A DNA stretch of 64,000 bases, from contig NC_072813.1 of the NCBI RefSeq assembly GCF_003013715.1, positions 1,116,001 to 1,180,000 of the forward strand. Direction: 5' to 3'. The notes below the pieces were generated by a model. It had not been told where the DNA came from. It made no database searches and was given only the letters and a program-made list of their open reading frames with translations. A program made the position numbers and the translations under genes. Below, piece by piece: positions 9,090 to 20,000 of this stretch (the first letter of the stretch is position 1; each line of letters begins with the position of its first letter). The stretch is from Candidozyma auris (lineage: Eukaryota; Ascomycota; Pichiomycetes; Serinales; Metschnikowiaceae).

Positions 9090-10060
9090 CTTCGAGGTTG
9101 AGCTCTTCCTTGCAGTTATTGTAGAGTTACTTGATCACCCTGTTGGGCAAGATACCGGGACGAGACTCCTCTTTAATAGCTGCAGGGAATTTCTTATCAT
9201 ACTCTGCCTCCTTAATTGAGTTATATAGAGCTCTCAAGGATTCATGGGTCACTTAGTTAAAATTGAACATCCTTGCCATCCATTCTATATTCCATACACT
9301 CAGCAAAGGCCAGATAGCAACATGCTCCTGAAAAGCTTCGTGAGATTTGGGGTTTTGAAATAAAATTTCAATTCGGCAATCTGACGTTCAATTGGATCTT
9401 CTTCGCCAAGGATTTTTATTTCTTTCCAGGTGCTGTGATAGTCATTGAATTGACCTTTGTGGTGTCAATGCTGATTTTGAGAACACGACACAAGGCTCTG
9501 TTGATAGTAGATTGCAACTTTCTTGACTGTTCATACAGAAGAAGTTCGTAATTGCTCTTTACAGAGTCATCCGTGGGGCAATCATTAAACTTTTTGAATA
9601 TAAAGAGCTTGACACATCTTGACGATCGATCCACTTGAGAAAGTCCTTCAACCAAGCATCATAGTTGCATGAACCATTAAGCTGTGTCTTAGCCAACAGA
9701 GTAAAACAAGGACCCATACACCGCTGGGGCGTGATGGTCACGTGCTTAAATTGAACATGATCTTATTTGAAGACGCCAGCTTTTTTGCAGGGAAGCTCCT
9801 TGAAGGAGAAGAGATAACAACAGGAACGGTCTTGGGTTCGACGGTCAAGTACATCAGTGACAGATAAGGAGCTATGGACAATGTCAGGGCCAAAGGCAAC
9901 AGAAATGGGTCACGGGCGTGATGTCCTATGAGAAGAGATTTGTGTTCTCTGAAGAGGTGCCGCAGGGGTGTAATTAAATTGGGAATTCAACAGAGGTGAT
10001 GGCAAGAACAGAAGTCCTTCAACGGATTGTAGATTGCAGAAGCATATTTGTTCACTATCC
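9090..10060 (-). mobile_element. Degenerate copia-type retrotransposon gag relic
   Basis: On the minus strand around 9670-9710, LLAKTQLNGSCNYDAWLKD matches the start of Ty1/copia Gag (UBN2-type) domains, where 'LNGSNNYxxWL' is characteristic. The helical continuation shifts frame near 9610 (FIFKKFNDCPTDDSVKSNYE, STINRALCRVLKI). After a stop at 9416 it shifts again (GEEDPIERQIAELKFYF, then a frame with SLRALYNSIKEAEYDKK). Upstream, to about 10060, is a Pro/Thr/Gln-rich section with stops (SQFNYTPAAPLQRTQISS). Several frameshifts and stops show it is inactive. I find no protease, integrase or reverse transcriptase and no clear LTRs, so only a 5' fragment survives. The edges are approximate. Confidence 0.55.
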
Positions 10061-10177
10061 CCAGAAGAACATCTTCAAGTTAAGCTCACTTCATTTCGCG
10101 ATCGTGTGACCTGCACAGTGCCGGTGATCTGTTTCCATAAAACCAATTATTGAGGCTCGTTCAATCATCACTATCAG

Positions 10178-10444
10178 ATGTCTTACCCTGGTCTTATCAA
10201 CACTGAGGTGACTGCTGCCATTCCTCTAGACGATACAGACACAGAAAATGATGACACTGACCTCGACTACTATTCTGAGCTGGATTCAGAATACAACCTC
10301 CTGGCCCAGGAGCAATGGGAAGAGTCGCTCAAGCAAATCGAAGGTCTCGTCAACTTCGTGTTGATGCCACTCATTGGCCGGCTTCTCGGTCGTCGTACAG
10401 CCCACATTGTTTGGCGACATTTTGCCAATTGGTATTTTCCATGA
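10178..10444 (+). CDS. MIM2: Mitochondrial outer-membrane import factor Mim2
   Basis: The 88-residue protein has an acidic N-terminal half (DDTDTENDDTDLDYYSELDS), the motif QEQWEESLKQIEGLVNFVL, a single hydrophobic segment (LVNFVLMPLIGRLLGRR, about residues 57-73) and a short aromatic end. This is the architecture and sequence pattern of yeast Mim2 (87 aa). Mim2 works with Mim1 to insert alpha-helical proteins into the mitochondrial outer membrane. Its stop lies only 11 bp from the stop of the opposing gene, so their 3' ends must overlap. The call is from recalled family pattern; small size leaves some doubt. Confidence 0.8.
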   Translation: MSYPGLINTEVTAAIPLDDTDTENDDTDLDYYSELDSEYNLLAQEQWEESLKQIEGLVNFVLMPLIGRLLGRRTAHIVWRHFANWYFP

Positions 10445-10455
10445 TAAAACCGGTA

Positions 10456-11376
10456 TTAAAAATTGGTAGCGAGAGCTTGGAACGAAGCTGCAACGTTTGT
10501 ATCTACAAGCTCCGTCACTAATGTTTGAACGAAGGGCCCAACGAGTCCAGCATCAACACGGCGCATGACTGCTCGCACAAGACGTATATAGTCATCTGTG
10601 GACAGCACGAATTGAGATGGTGGGGTCCCACTCAGGTTGAGCGAGGCGTACGAAAACATGGAGGATGTGTCTGCGTCGCTCTTCAGTGTCGTATGGTCAA
10701 TCTGCTCGTCAGAAAAATCCCGTAACAGGTTCTCAAGGATGTCGTATATCCGTAGTAGGAGAAGAAGCACCACCTTGTAGGTAAATAGCGCATCTAGGGA
10801 AATGTTAATCTCTAATTTTTCAATAAGCAACTGACGAGATGTGAGTTTTATAGGTGAGCTTACAGCACCATTCTGACTGGTCTGTGACCCATTGGTAGAG
10901 TTTTGATCGTTGTCAACAACCGACTTAGATCTCTGAGAGTGGGGTACACCGCCAATATCGAAGTTTTTGAGAATATGAAACAAATTCTGAGCAAACCTCA
11001 CGTTGTAGATCTGGACATCGTCATTCTTGTGTGCGTCATACCCATCACTGAAAGGGTCAACTCTCTGGGTGGGAGGCTTCCCTTTAGCCAACTGAGCGTC
11101 TCGCGCCTCTTTCGCCTCAGTGGCCCTTTTATCGTTTTCATAGGTTTTGAGCAAATTCCCAAAAGAGACGCCCAATTTCAAGAGCTTATTCACCAGAAGA
11201 ACAAACCGCTGGTCCCACGCAGATTCTGAGAAATCTATCGCAGCCATGTCTTCTGGTAAGATCAGATACACGTCCATAAAGTTGGGTCTTTGTTCGTTCT
11301 TCTTGTTGAAAGGAACTGAAGCAAGCACATGCTGCACAAGCAGGTGCAGAGATCGAATGTCGTCTACAATTGACAT
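10456..11376 (-). CDS. Conserved-looking protein of unknown function (306 aa)
   Basis: A full-length open frame with even composition and no internal oddities. It reads as mostly helical: residues 1-90 (with DDIRSLHLLVQHVL and FVLLVNKLLKLGVSFGNLL), a charged linker near 85-110, a Ser/Asn/Gln-rich disordered stretch around 150-175, and a C-terminal helical half. That half includes a very hydrophobic helix (YKVVLLLLLRIYDIL, about residues 202-216) and DDYIRLVRAVMRRVDAG. The hydrophobic helix carries Arg and Asp and is more likely a buried helix than a membrane segment. I do not recognise a family. It converges on MIM2 (11-bp gap) and diverges from SWF1, with 126 bp between starts. Confidence 0.75.
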   Translation of the reverse strand: MSIVDDIRSLHLLVQHVLASVPFNKKNEQRPNFMDVYLILPEDMAAIDFSESAWDQRFVLLVNKLLKLGVSFGNLLKTYENDKRATEAKEARDAQLAKGKPPTQRVDPFSDGYDAHKNDDVQIYNVRFAQNLFHILKNFDIGGVPHSQRSKSVVDNDQNSTNGSQTSQNGAVSSPIKLTSRQLLIEKLEINISLDALFTYKVVLLLLLRIYDILENLLRDFSDEQIDHTTLKSDADTSSMFSYASLNLSGTPPSQFVLSTDDYIRLVRAVMRRVDAGLVGPFVQTLVTELVDTNVAASFQALATNF

Positions 11377-11502
11377 GTCTTGGTGATGTTGTAGATGGCG
11401 TAATTAGTGGAGTATGTATTAAACGCGAACCCATTCACATTCTTGTGCACTAATGCGAACAAGACTTAAGACACTTCTTCTTGTTTAGTATATGCAAGAG
11501 GT

Positions 11503-12612
11503 ATGCTCCTCTTGGGCCTGGTTATCGTTGCCTTTGGAGCTCTCGTGGCGATCTTCATTTTAGGAGACCAGCCTCGGTTCAGAGGGACTTGGATCCACAG
11601 CCTATACTTGACCTTGACTAGGGCTAGTGGGCGTCTCACTCGTTGGTTAGGTATAATTCTTGATGAGAATCCTGCGGTGGGATCTCTACTACGCTGGCTG
11701 GTTCCGGTTTTCTACTGCTGCATTGTGACTTTTTGCATCTACTTGTTTTTCGCCAACGTGTATGGCAAGCTTCCGCCTGAAATCAAGGGCTCACTTTTCC
11801 ATCACTTGTGGATCTTCATGTCAATTGCATGTGTGGCTGCTTCTACGACTATGGTTACTTTCGTTGATCCTGGCACAGCCACAGCGTCAAATGTTGATCT
11901 TGCGACATCTTTGTTTCCTGCCAATGGACTTATCTTCTTCGAGAAGCGCTGCTCCACATGCAACCTTCAGAAACCGGCTAGGTCGAAACATTGTAGCACC
12001 TGTAACAAATGTGTTCTTTTATACGATCACCACTGTTTGTGGGTGAACAATTGCATAGGGCTCCGGAACTACCGCTGGTTCATGGCATACTTGGTACTGA
12101 ACATCAATATGATGTTTTATGGCGGCATTTTGTGCTTTCTGGAGCTCCGGTACCAGAGACATTTACATTATCAAAATTGGGGCTGGTGGGCGTTGATCAC
12201 CAGAACAACAGAGTACAACCGCATCGCCGGAATCTTGACCATATTGACGGCTCTTTTCGTGCCCATCACCTCGATTTTTACTATCTTACATCTTCGATAT
12301 CTATACTTGGGCATCACAACAAACGAAGCAGGCAAATGGGGTGAAATAGAGCATCTTGTGGGGCTCAACGCATTGGTTTACATCGTAGAAAAGGGCCAAT
12401 ACGCAGAACGTGCCACCATGAGAGACGCCGATGGTTCTTTCACAAGAGCATACTTGAGTCTCGATGACGAGATTGTGTTATTCACCGAAAAAGAAGAATC
12501 GAGGTACACGATTCGCAGAATCCAGCTGATGGAAACAGACCTAGATAATATCTATGACAAAGGGTTTTGGAACAACTTCAAGGAGAGAGTGCTCACAATT
12601 GCACAGATATAG
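11503..12612 (+). CDS. SWF1: DHHC palmitoyltransferase, Swf1 type
   Basis: The 369-residue protein attaches palmitate to cysteines next to membrane segments (SNAREs in yeast) in the ER. The DHHC cysteine-rich domain starts at Cys150 (RCSTCNLQKPARSKHCSTC) and contains the catalytic DHHC at residues 175-178 (Cys178), followed by WVNNCIGLRNYRWF. Hydrophobic spans lie at about 1-21, 65-85, 100-120, 190-215 and 235-265. The order two or three spans, DHHC, two spans and a cytosolic tail is usual. PARSKHCS, the single N-terminal extra span and the size fit Swf1 better than Pfa3/4/5 or Akr1. Its stop is 27 bp from the next opposing stop. Confidence 0.88.
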   Translation: MLLLGLVIVAFGALVAIFILGDQPRFRGTWIHSLYLTLTRASGRLTRWLGIILDENPAVGSLLRWLVPVFYCCIVTFCIYLFFANVYGKLPPEIKGSLFHHLWIFMSIACVAASTTMVTFVDPGTATASNVDLATSLFPANGLIFFEKRCSTCNLQKPARSKHCSTCNKCVLLYDHHCLWVNNCIGLRNYRWFMAYLVLNINMMFYGGILCFLELRYQRHLHYQNWGWWALITRTTEYNRIAGILTILTALFVPITSIFTILHLRYLYLGITTNEAGKWGEIEHLVGLNALVYIVEKGQYAERATMRDADGSFTRAYLSLDDEIVLFTEKEESRYTIRRIQLMETDLDNIYDKGFWNNFKERVLTIAQI

Positions 12613-12639
12613 ATCAGCAACACGCCTGACATGGCATCT

Positions 12640-13302
12640 TCACAGGTCAAAGAGCTCTAATAGAATAGGAGGTAAATTAAGCTTTGTAGACTTACGGCTA
12701 ATGCCAGAGGAATCAAGTGACTCTTTCTCTAACACTTTGCAATCCTTATCGCTTGCCCCATACGTCTCCACAAACTTTCTTCGGATGCTTTTCCTGGCGT
12801 CGATCTTTGCAATGGTATCCTTCATAACCTTCACAAACAAAGCTTCACGTATCTTAGGAAGACCGCTTTCTTGCCAGGGATCAATGGCCATTTTCTGTAA
12901 GAACAGCCTAAACGCCTCGTTTGTTTGTGAATCTCCAAATAACAGGTCTAGCTCTAACTCCTTGTACCTGTCTAATAAATATTTGCAACGAGTTTGCACA
13001 TCCGGAATTGAACGAAGCAGTTTCTCCTCAACCAACTCTTTACTTTCAACCACGGCAGGGAGATCCTCCTTCGAGGTATTTTTGGCCTCGATTTTTGGGT
13101 GTCCATCATCGTTCTCTTCCCCTCTTCCCTCGATTCTCAAGAGTCTCTTATGCAATTGGGATTGCTCTCTTTCAACATATGGATCCTCCAATGGCTTGGG
13201 CCTCTTGGTCTTTTGCTTTTGTCTAATAACAAGTCTATCATAGATATCAGTTTCGTCCTGGATGTCAGCCAACTCAAGCTGCTTGCGCTTCCCACGACCC
13301 AT
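12640..13302 (-). CDS. Lysine-rich protein of unknown function, probably nuclear (220 aa)
   Basis: An intact 220-codon gene. The N-terminus is basic (MGRGKRKQLE, then RQKQKTKRPKPLEDPYVERE), an acidic linker covers about residues 55-80, and the C-terminal half is helical (ETLLRSIP-like region, YLLDRYKELELDLLFG, LQKMAIDPWQESGLP, ALFVKVMKDTIAKI). The basic clusters suggest nuclear or nucleolar location, and the upstream strand contains a GATGAG core as in PAC elements of ribosome-biogenesis promoters, but both points are weak. No family recognised. It converges with SWF1 and starts 142 bp past the glucanase stop. Confidence 0.7.
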   Translation of the reverse strand: MGRGKRKQLELADIQDETDIYDRLVIRQKQKTKRPKPLEDPYVEREQSQLHKRLLRIEGRGEENDDGHPKIEAKNTSKEDLPAVVESKELVEEKLLRSIPDVQTRCKYLLDRYKELELDLLFGDSQTNEAFRLFLQKMAIDPWQESGLPKIREALFVKVMKDTIAKIDARKSIRRKFVETYGASDKDCKVLEKESLDSSGISRKSTKLNLPPILLELFDL

Positions 13303-13444
13303 TCATGAAGAAGTAGTCGCTATGACCAATCTCATCTACAGTTTCGCATTCACTTTTGCACCCATTCCTTATATACTATAACTCACCGAGCTGAGAATAC
13401 ACAGCCAAAGGCGAGCTCCTTCCTAATCTCTAGTTCTCCCTATC

Positions 13445-15574
13445 TCATGAAGATGCTCCAACGCCAGCACAGTATGCCAATGACCACGTCTTGGACTGAC
13501 CGCCGTCCAAATGGTCTTTGCTGAAATTGCCGTCGCTGAAGAACTTCCATGCCATATCTGGGTCAAAAAGGGCGGCGTTCAACATCAAGATTCCTCTCCA
13601 GCCATCGTTTAAATTGCCAACGAGGCCTTGAAGTTTTTGTTCCCACTCCTGCTTGACAAACTCTGGTTTTCTAATAAACGAAGACACAGGATTGACGGGA
13701 ATCATATGGATGCCCTGAATGTACTCCTCGTTGGTGCCGAAATAAGTAGTGTGGTGGGCCTTGTTCTCAAACAATATACCTGTGACTTTGTTGCCGATGA
13801 ACTGGGAGGGCTGGATTTTGTTGTCGTCAGACATCAAGAAGTAGCAGTTCATGCTTCTGCTCATGATCGCCAACATAAGGTCTGCTCTTTTCTCTTGGTC
13901 GCCGTCCCCTAGGACATTTGCCCAGAGCTTGAGGGCATAGGCATGATTGTAATCCTCGGAGGAACTTTCCTCGTCTTTGCCGTCGGCAGAGGCGTAGAGC
14001 CCTTTGGCCCAGCTGTGACCGTTGTAGAAGTCAAATGCACGGAACACAGGAAAGTGCTTGTCATCAGTAGTGGGGTTAGCGATATCTCTGACAAGCGAGT
14101 TAACCCAGTGTTTGATCTCGTCAATCCATTTACCGCCGAGGTCCTTGTCGACGAAGGCCGTGATGGCGGCAGCCTGGATATGATACCCCCAGTGGAAATG
14201 GTGGTCGTTATAGTGGCCGTTACCGAAATCACTTCCTTCTTTCGCCAGTGAGACAATGCCCTTGAAAGACGTATCGTAGAATAGTGGGTACTGTTGTTTG
14301 TTAGACTTGAACCGGTTGATGGCCTTCTTCATCTTTGGCAACAACAGGTTGGTGAGGCCTCCGTCCTTCAAAATCCTGTGACACACTAGGAGAACAAAGG
14401 CGTACTTAGCCAACACTTTACCGCCGAAGTACATCGAATCCACGTTCAGGTCCTTTTCAACATCGCCATTGACTTCATTTTTGGCAGCTTCTCTGATGGC
14501 CCCAAGGGCGGTTTGGGAATAGTTGGCCTTCTTGCCTGGAATGGTGGTCGCTGGGTCCCACGTCACATCCTTCATGGTCAACTCCTCTACCATCGTGAGT
14601 TTATTCAGAAGAATCCCCAATGCCTTGCCTTTGGTTGTTGGTTGCAAAGTTATCGAGGTGGCCTTGCCCTTAGTTTCACCATCAAAAGCCTCCACATGAT
14701 GAGGCAAGGCAAATACTAGGGTAGAGTTGCTGTTCAGCGACCCTTTGGTCAGGTACAGCAAAGAGTACGAGCACTTGTTGCCATCGATAGAAGCAGAGAT
14801 AGAGGCATCCGAAGCGTAGCAGCCAGCAGCAGCGTCGTAGCTCTTGGTATCAACATCTGAGGCAAAACAGATCTGGACAATCCCGTCGTCCACCGACTTA
14901 TCGGCAATGATTTCGTTTTTCCCTTTCAATGCCAACTCGAGAGTGGCCCCTTCAGGAAGCGTAACATACACAAGCCACTTAGTGCCGTCGTCCAACTCGA
15001 CCTTGTACTTGCTAGTACCCAGGCGAGGACTAGTGTCTCCCTCAACCGACTTGAAGCCGACCTGGGAACTGATTTTGGGGATGCAGTTATGGTAGACACC
15101 AGTAACAAATCCCATGCCTTGAACAAGAGGACAGTCTAGGTAGCAGTCTCTTTCAGACTTGGAAGAGAAGCGAGCGGTGGCTGCAAATTTTGACAAAGAG
15201 TGTAATGAGAAAGAGGGCTCCTCTTTGAAATCAGACGACGACAACACAATCCTTTGCACTCCCACTGGGTGGCTAAAGAACTCGGCTGGGTCGCCTTCGC
15301 CGAAGACTCTGTCTGAGTCTCGAGCCAAATACGCAGCGAGACCAAACCTTTTGTTGGTCTTGCTGTTCCACACACTGTATGGGTGGGTCCAAACGGTACA
15401 GTCCCGGTTCTCGACAAGCATGTTGCAATAGAAGGAGTTTGTGTGGAGAGGCGACGAGTTACTGACTCCTTCGGGCACGGCGGTTTCACCAGGCTTGCGT
15501 TCAAAGAGGGCGATTGGTTCAGTAGTGTCGACGGCAGAAGCAAAGATGTTGGACATGGTGAAGGAACGGAACAA
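13445..15574 (-). CDS. ACF2: Cytosolic endo-1,3-beta-glucanase, glycoside hydrolase family 81
   Basis: The 709-residue protein is a GH81 endo-beta-1,3-glucanase. The signature DFGNGHYNDHHFHWGYH (about residues 449-465) contains the catalytic Asp region, and SSSEDYNHAYALKLW (about 537-552) the catalytic Glu. AFDFYNGHSWAKG and TVWTHPYSVW are also typical. There is no signal peptide and no Ser/Thr-rich wall-anchoring region, so it corresponds to the intracellular Acf2/Eng2 type rather than secreted Eng1/Dse4. The intracellular form is linked to glucan turnover in the ascus wall and to actin assembly in S. cerevisiae. Met7 (15556) is an alternative start six codons in. A TGGCTGCGAAAA element lies 147 bp upstream and a TATA-like TATAAAA is near 15715. 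Confidence 0.9.
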   Translation of the reverse strand: MFRSFTMSNIFASAVDTTEPIALFERKPGETAVPEGVSNSSPLHTNSFYCNMLVENRDCTVWTHPYSVWNSKTNKRFGLAAYLARDSDRVFGEGDPAEFFSHPVGVQRIVLSSSDFKEEPSFSLHSLSKFAATARFSSKSERDCYLDCPLVQGMGFVTGVYHNCIPKISSQVGFKSVEGDTSPRLGTSKYKVELDDGTKWLVYVTLPEGATLELALKGKNEIIADKSVDDGIVQICFASDVDTKSYDAAAGCYASDASISASIDGNKCSYSLLYLTKGSLNSNSTLVFALPHHVEAFDGETKGKATSITLQPTTKGKALGILLNKLTMVEELTMKDVTWDPATTIPGKKANYSQTALGAIREAAKNEVNGDVEKDLNVDSMYFGGKVLAKYAFVLLVCHRILKDGGLTNLLLPKMKKAINRFKSNKQQYPLFYDTSFKGIVSLAKEGSDFGNGHYNDHHFHWGYHIQAAAITAFVDKDLGGKWIDEIKHWVNSLVRDIANPTTDDKHFPVFRAFDFYNGHSWAKGLYASADGKDEESSSEDYNHAYALKLWANVLGDGDQEKRADLMLAIMSRSMNCYFLMSDDNKIQPSQFIGNKVTGILFENKAHHTTYFGTNEEYIQGIHMIPVNPVSSFIRKPEFVKQEWEQKLQGLVGNLNDGWRGILMLNAALFDPDMAWKFFSDGNFSKDHLDGGQSKTWSLAYCAGVGASS

Positions 15575-15720
15575 ATAGATAGAGGATAGAGGAAGGATGG
15601 AAATAGATTGAGGTGAAGCAAGGAAATGGGTTGAAGAGTAGAGAGAATCACTCGTGGAGGGAGAAAGAAAAAGAGGAGGAAAAGAAAAAGATTAGAAGGG
15701 GATTAGGTCGCCTTTTATAC

Positions 15721-15732
15721 TTTTCGCAGCCA
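15721..15732 (-). promoter_or_regulatory. TGGCTGCGAAAA element, copy 2
   Basis: Exact copy 147 bp before the glucanase ATG, in the same orientation as the gene, immediately followed on that strand by G and TATAAAA. Confidence 0.65.
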
Positions 15733-16628
15733 CTGCTGGTACAGATTAGGTGGTCTAGTAGAGGCGAGAAGAAGAGGAACAAAAGGGTCAAACACAGCAC
15801 TTTTTGGAAAGCATAATTTAAATAGAAATAAGTCTGGTCTCTTCACTTGCTTAAAATTCCACAGTTGAAGCTGTATCCTTGATTAGCCCTGTTCATCCAC
15901 CTTCGTTTGTGTCCAGTACTTCTTCCTCCCTCATGATTGAGGAGGTCAAATCATCTAATGATATATACAAGCGTGGTAGTGAACAATTGATCTCTTTTAT
16001 ACTTACCTTCCTTTGGTCTATTCCTCGAATTGGTAATGTCTACACTTTGAGGCTACCTCCAGAGAAATCCTAGTCTGTGAAGGAAAGAGGGAATTTCTCC
16101 AGGCCTTGGAAACAGTTTAAGGATATTCTCAATGACATGAATTCAGGCTCCAAATCACAGATTTCTGGCGGATGTCCTAAGTTCTATAACCTTTGCTGTT
16201 CTGTGAACTACGGTCTTAATCTCAAATAGTCGTACACTCAAAAGTATCATAGTAGAAGCATGGGCTAAGAAATAGCTAATCAGGGAATGGAATCAAACCA
16301 TCCTTGATTTTTTATTCTCCGTATGTTCAGCATAGTCCGTGTGTCTCCTCCCATCTCTGCCCGTGCTACATATGCCAAAAGCAGCCACACCAGGATAGGC
16401 CGCCCGTGCATCCAGTACTAGTCTTCCATTCTAATCTAACACAGCCGTGTCTCTATTCCCAAGACTGTGGCTATTTTGAAGGGCCACTCTTCTCGGCGTA
16501 ATTTCCTGAAATCTATCAAAAGAACCAGTCGAAAGGTCAGAATTCTCCACGAACAAATTATAGTCTTATTAAAAGGGCGGTTCTGCAATACACGGGTCGG
16601 CTCTTCCCATCGACACTTCTTATCTTCT

Positions 16629-16640
16629 TTTTCGCAGCCA
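16629..16640 (-). promoter_or_regulatory. TGGCTGCGAAAA element, copy 3
   Basis: Exact copy 410 bp before the DAL81-type ATG, in the opposite orientation to that gene. Confidence 0.65.
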
Positions 16641-17049
16641 TCGGCTCATTGTCAAGCGAGCTCCACAGCAGACCTAAAAGCAGCCTACAAAATGGGAGCA
16701 TCTTAATTCAACAGAGAAAGAAACAAAGCATGTAGGCATTAAAAACAGCCTAAAATTCTGGTTTCCACCTACCAAATGCTTGCCCCGATCTGCTTATCTC
16801 CTTGTGCTTGTCATTGGGGCCCCGCGAAAAAAATCAGTGTAGGTCAAAATCTCACCTCAACGATTGTTCACCCTCAAGGGCCAGGGATAACGGATCCGGA
16901 AACTGCAATAGCGCCATTGCCGTCGAAGGGAGAGTAAAGCGTGTCCTGATTACCTGTGCCAGAAAAAGCGACTAACGAGAGAGATATATTTTTGTGTTCT
17001 TTTCCCAGCCTTCTGTCCCGTTAATACTTACTGACTGCGCTATCTCAGG

Positions 17050-20000
17050 ATGAACTCCGAAGAAACTCAGCATACCCATACAACCGAGCCGCCAGACCCT
17101 CATGCCAACGAGGATTTTGCTCTGGCGCTGGGACTCGGAGATAACCACACAAACGGTGCTCACATGGACGACTTGAAAGATCACCAGGATTACCTAGACG
17201 TCCAGTGGGACCTGAACTTGATCCTTGATGCCAACTCAGACGTGCTTCTGACGTTTGATTTCCATGGCCACACGCCCATGCCACAAGCGGGCACTAGCTT
17301 TCACGGAGGTGTGGCTGGAAATTTGGCTCCAGGATCTATGAATGAGCTGCTACAGAGTCTGGTATTACAGCAACAAATCCTACATCACCAGCAACAGCAG
17401 CAGCAACTACAACAGCAACAACAACAGCAGCAGCAGCAACAACCTTCAAGTCAGGAAACAGAAAAGTCAAAGCCCAGGAGGCCCTGTGACCATTGTAGAA
17501 GAAGAAAGACAAAATGCGTGATTATACCTGGCACTAATAACTGTGCCCAGTGTGAGTCCAAGTCAATCTCTTGCACATACACTCAGCCTCCACGACGTGA
17601 TGACCACGAAGAACCGACTTTGAAGAAACGCAGGCTGAATGCCTCGGATATCACGAAGCGAAACATAAATGGGCCTTCTCCGCAAAATAGAGTGCCCACT
17701 CCTGACCAGTTTTCTCAGCAAGCACAACAAAATACAAACGGCTACGGTATCGGTGGCATTGTTCCCCCGAATGTCACTATTCGTGACGTGCAGCCTGTTC
17801 AAGACTATTCCATGATGAACAACTCTCTACTCAAGAAAACGCTATCGCTACAATTTCCTCGACTGTCGTTCTATATTGGTCCCACATCTTATTTGTTTGA
17901 TCACAATCTTTTGGACATCATATTGGCTCAAAATAATCCGGGTGAGGATGACGGTGGTGCTAGTGCCCGTAGAGCCAACCGAGTGGAACAAGTCAACTTG
18001 AGCGATACGATCTCCCTACGAAGGGTGGGCGATAAGACTCAATTCATTCTCAAAGATGATCAATCGCCCAACTCGTACCAAAACATGTCAAATGACGTCG
18101 ATGCCATCGAGAAGTTTGTGGCTCCCCATGGTCAGATCTTGATCGACCTTTATTTCCGCATAATTCACCCATCCTACCCTATTTTGCATAAGAAGGTCTT
18201 CTTGGAGAAGTACTCCAGAACTCATCGTGAGTTCAGCGCCCCTTTGCTTGCTGCTGTATATGCCCTTGCCATTCAATGGTGGGACTATGATCCCCAATTG
18301 AATAGGTTTGCTAAACCAAACCTTGAGATGATGCTCAAAATCGCTCTTAATAATTTCATGCTTGAAATCCTCAAACGCCCTAAACTAAGTGCTGTTCAAG
18401 CAGGCTTGTTATTGCTTCAATGTAAGCATATTTTTAAAGAGGCCAGTGTTTCAAGTATGAGTAGACATGATGCTGTTGCCAATGCAAGTGCATCGCTTAA
18501 TTCATCCTTTTCAGACTCAGACTTCAATGAGTGGGTTCTTTGCTCTCAAGTTGTCGCCATGGCTGAGGAATTGGGGCTCGCGCTTGACTGCGATAAATGG
18601 AAGCTACCAAAATGGGAGCGTGGATTGCGAAAGAGACTTGCCTGGGCTGTGTTCATGGAGGACAAGTGGCTATCCCTCAAACACTCAAGACCCTCACATA
18701 TCCATGAGGAGAATTGGGTAGTGCTGGAGCTCAGGGAAGAAGACTTTCCGGAAAAGGCAGGAGATGGAGATTTGAAAGAGGGATCATCTGATATCAACAA
18801 TGGTAAAAAGAACTTTATGAATCTCGTGAGCCTCTCCCAAATCCTAGCAGAAATTCTCAAATCTCTATATTCCATGAAGGCCATGAAAGAAATCACTGAT
18901 ATCAACGATGTCTTACTGATCGCAAAACCCATTCAGTTAAAGTTGAGAACATGGTATCATTCACTTCCAGTCGAGCTACAGATGTCATCTGTCCAGCCTC
19001 GAAAGTTGTGTCCCAATGGATACTTGCAGTTATCCTACTTTGCCACAGAATTGACACTCCATAGGAAGATCATCACGATAATGTATCAAATGACTGTCAA
19101 CAAAAAGCCAGTACCAAAGGAGCTTATCAACGTTTGTCGTACAGCTGCAAGAACCAGGCTACTTGCGTCCATTGAATTTGTGAGGGATCTCAAACCAGAA
19201 CACATTCACTCCTTTTGGTATTCATCAGCCTCTGCCAACTTCACTCTAATTGGAACGTTTGCTGCTCTTCTATTCATCTCATCAGCTGACAAAGAGGAAG
19301 CCGACTTCTACAAAGACCAAATCTTTAACTATCGCTGGATATTAAAGATTTCTTCCAAAGGATTTGTTCAGGTTGGTGACGCATTGAGCCAGCTTGACTT
19401 GGTGCTTAAGCACATTCCTGGTTTACTTATCGACGATCAACCACTAGTGGGACCCCAGGGATCCACGATGGACTACAACAAACTTTATGAGCAGCAAATG
19501 CGAAACCCCACTAGAGGTGATCAGTCCCAGTACAGTGGCTCGCCAGCATCGCAAACTAATTCTGGAGATGGTTCTCTGGTACAACATTCTTCACGTCAGC
19601 CCCTGCAGCAAAGCAACAGGTTCAGTGTCCCGAATGCTGTGAATCAACAATTTAAAGGCGGTAGGCCAGAGCAGCAGTTTGCAGGAGTCACTAACGGTAT
19701 GACTCGGCCAAGCTCTGCCCAACAGCAGCGTGGGCCTGGCGCAGTTGTGGCCTCACCTTATGACTCTCCTCAAGCGTTCAACACCCCCGGGTTTTCTCAA
19801 AGCAATTCCATATCAAGAGGGAGCCATGTCAACAATTCGCCGCATAATTCGCAGGGCTTTTCCCCAAAGGAAGTTGTTACACAGCAGAGGTCGATGTTAG
19901 GAGGTAATAGTCCAGCTACAAGCTCTGGTGGAGAAGCCGACCGGAGACAAAGCGCTGCTAGTCATGCTTCGGATGCAGCACAGAACCAAAGAGATAACGC

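Larger units (their letters stand above)
15575..17049. other. Divergent upstream region of the glucanase and DAL81-type genes
   Basis: About 1.5 kb. Two exact copies of the recurrent element lie here, one near each gene (15721-15732 and 16629-16640). Open frames (64-79 codons) are short and unconvincing. An ATACTTACCTT string at 15999-16009 after a TATA-like ATATATA resembles the 5' end of U1 snRNA, but the rest does not fit. Confidence 0.5.

Noticed and set aside
12554..13243. 229-codon frame on the plus strand
   Set aside because: Shadow of the 220-residue minus-strand gene; Ser/Leu/Phe-rich composition typical of antisense frames.
15999..16009. ATACTTACCTT after a TATA-like sequence, like the 5' end of U1 snRNA
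   Set aside because: The U1 stem-loop I sequence (GATCAnGAAG) does not follow, and no clear Sm site plus terminal stem is in register. Probably chance.
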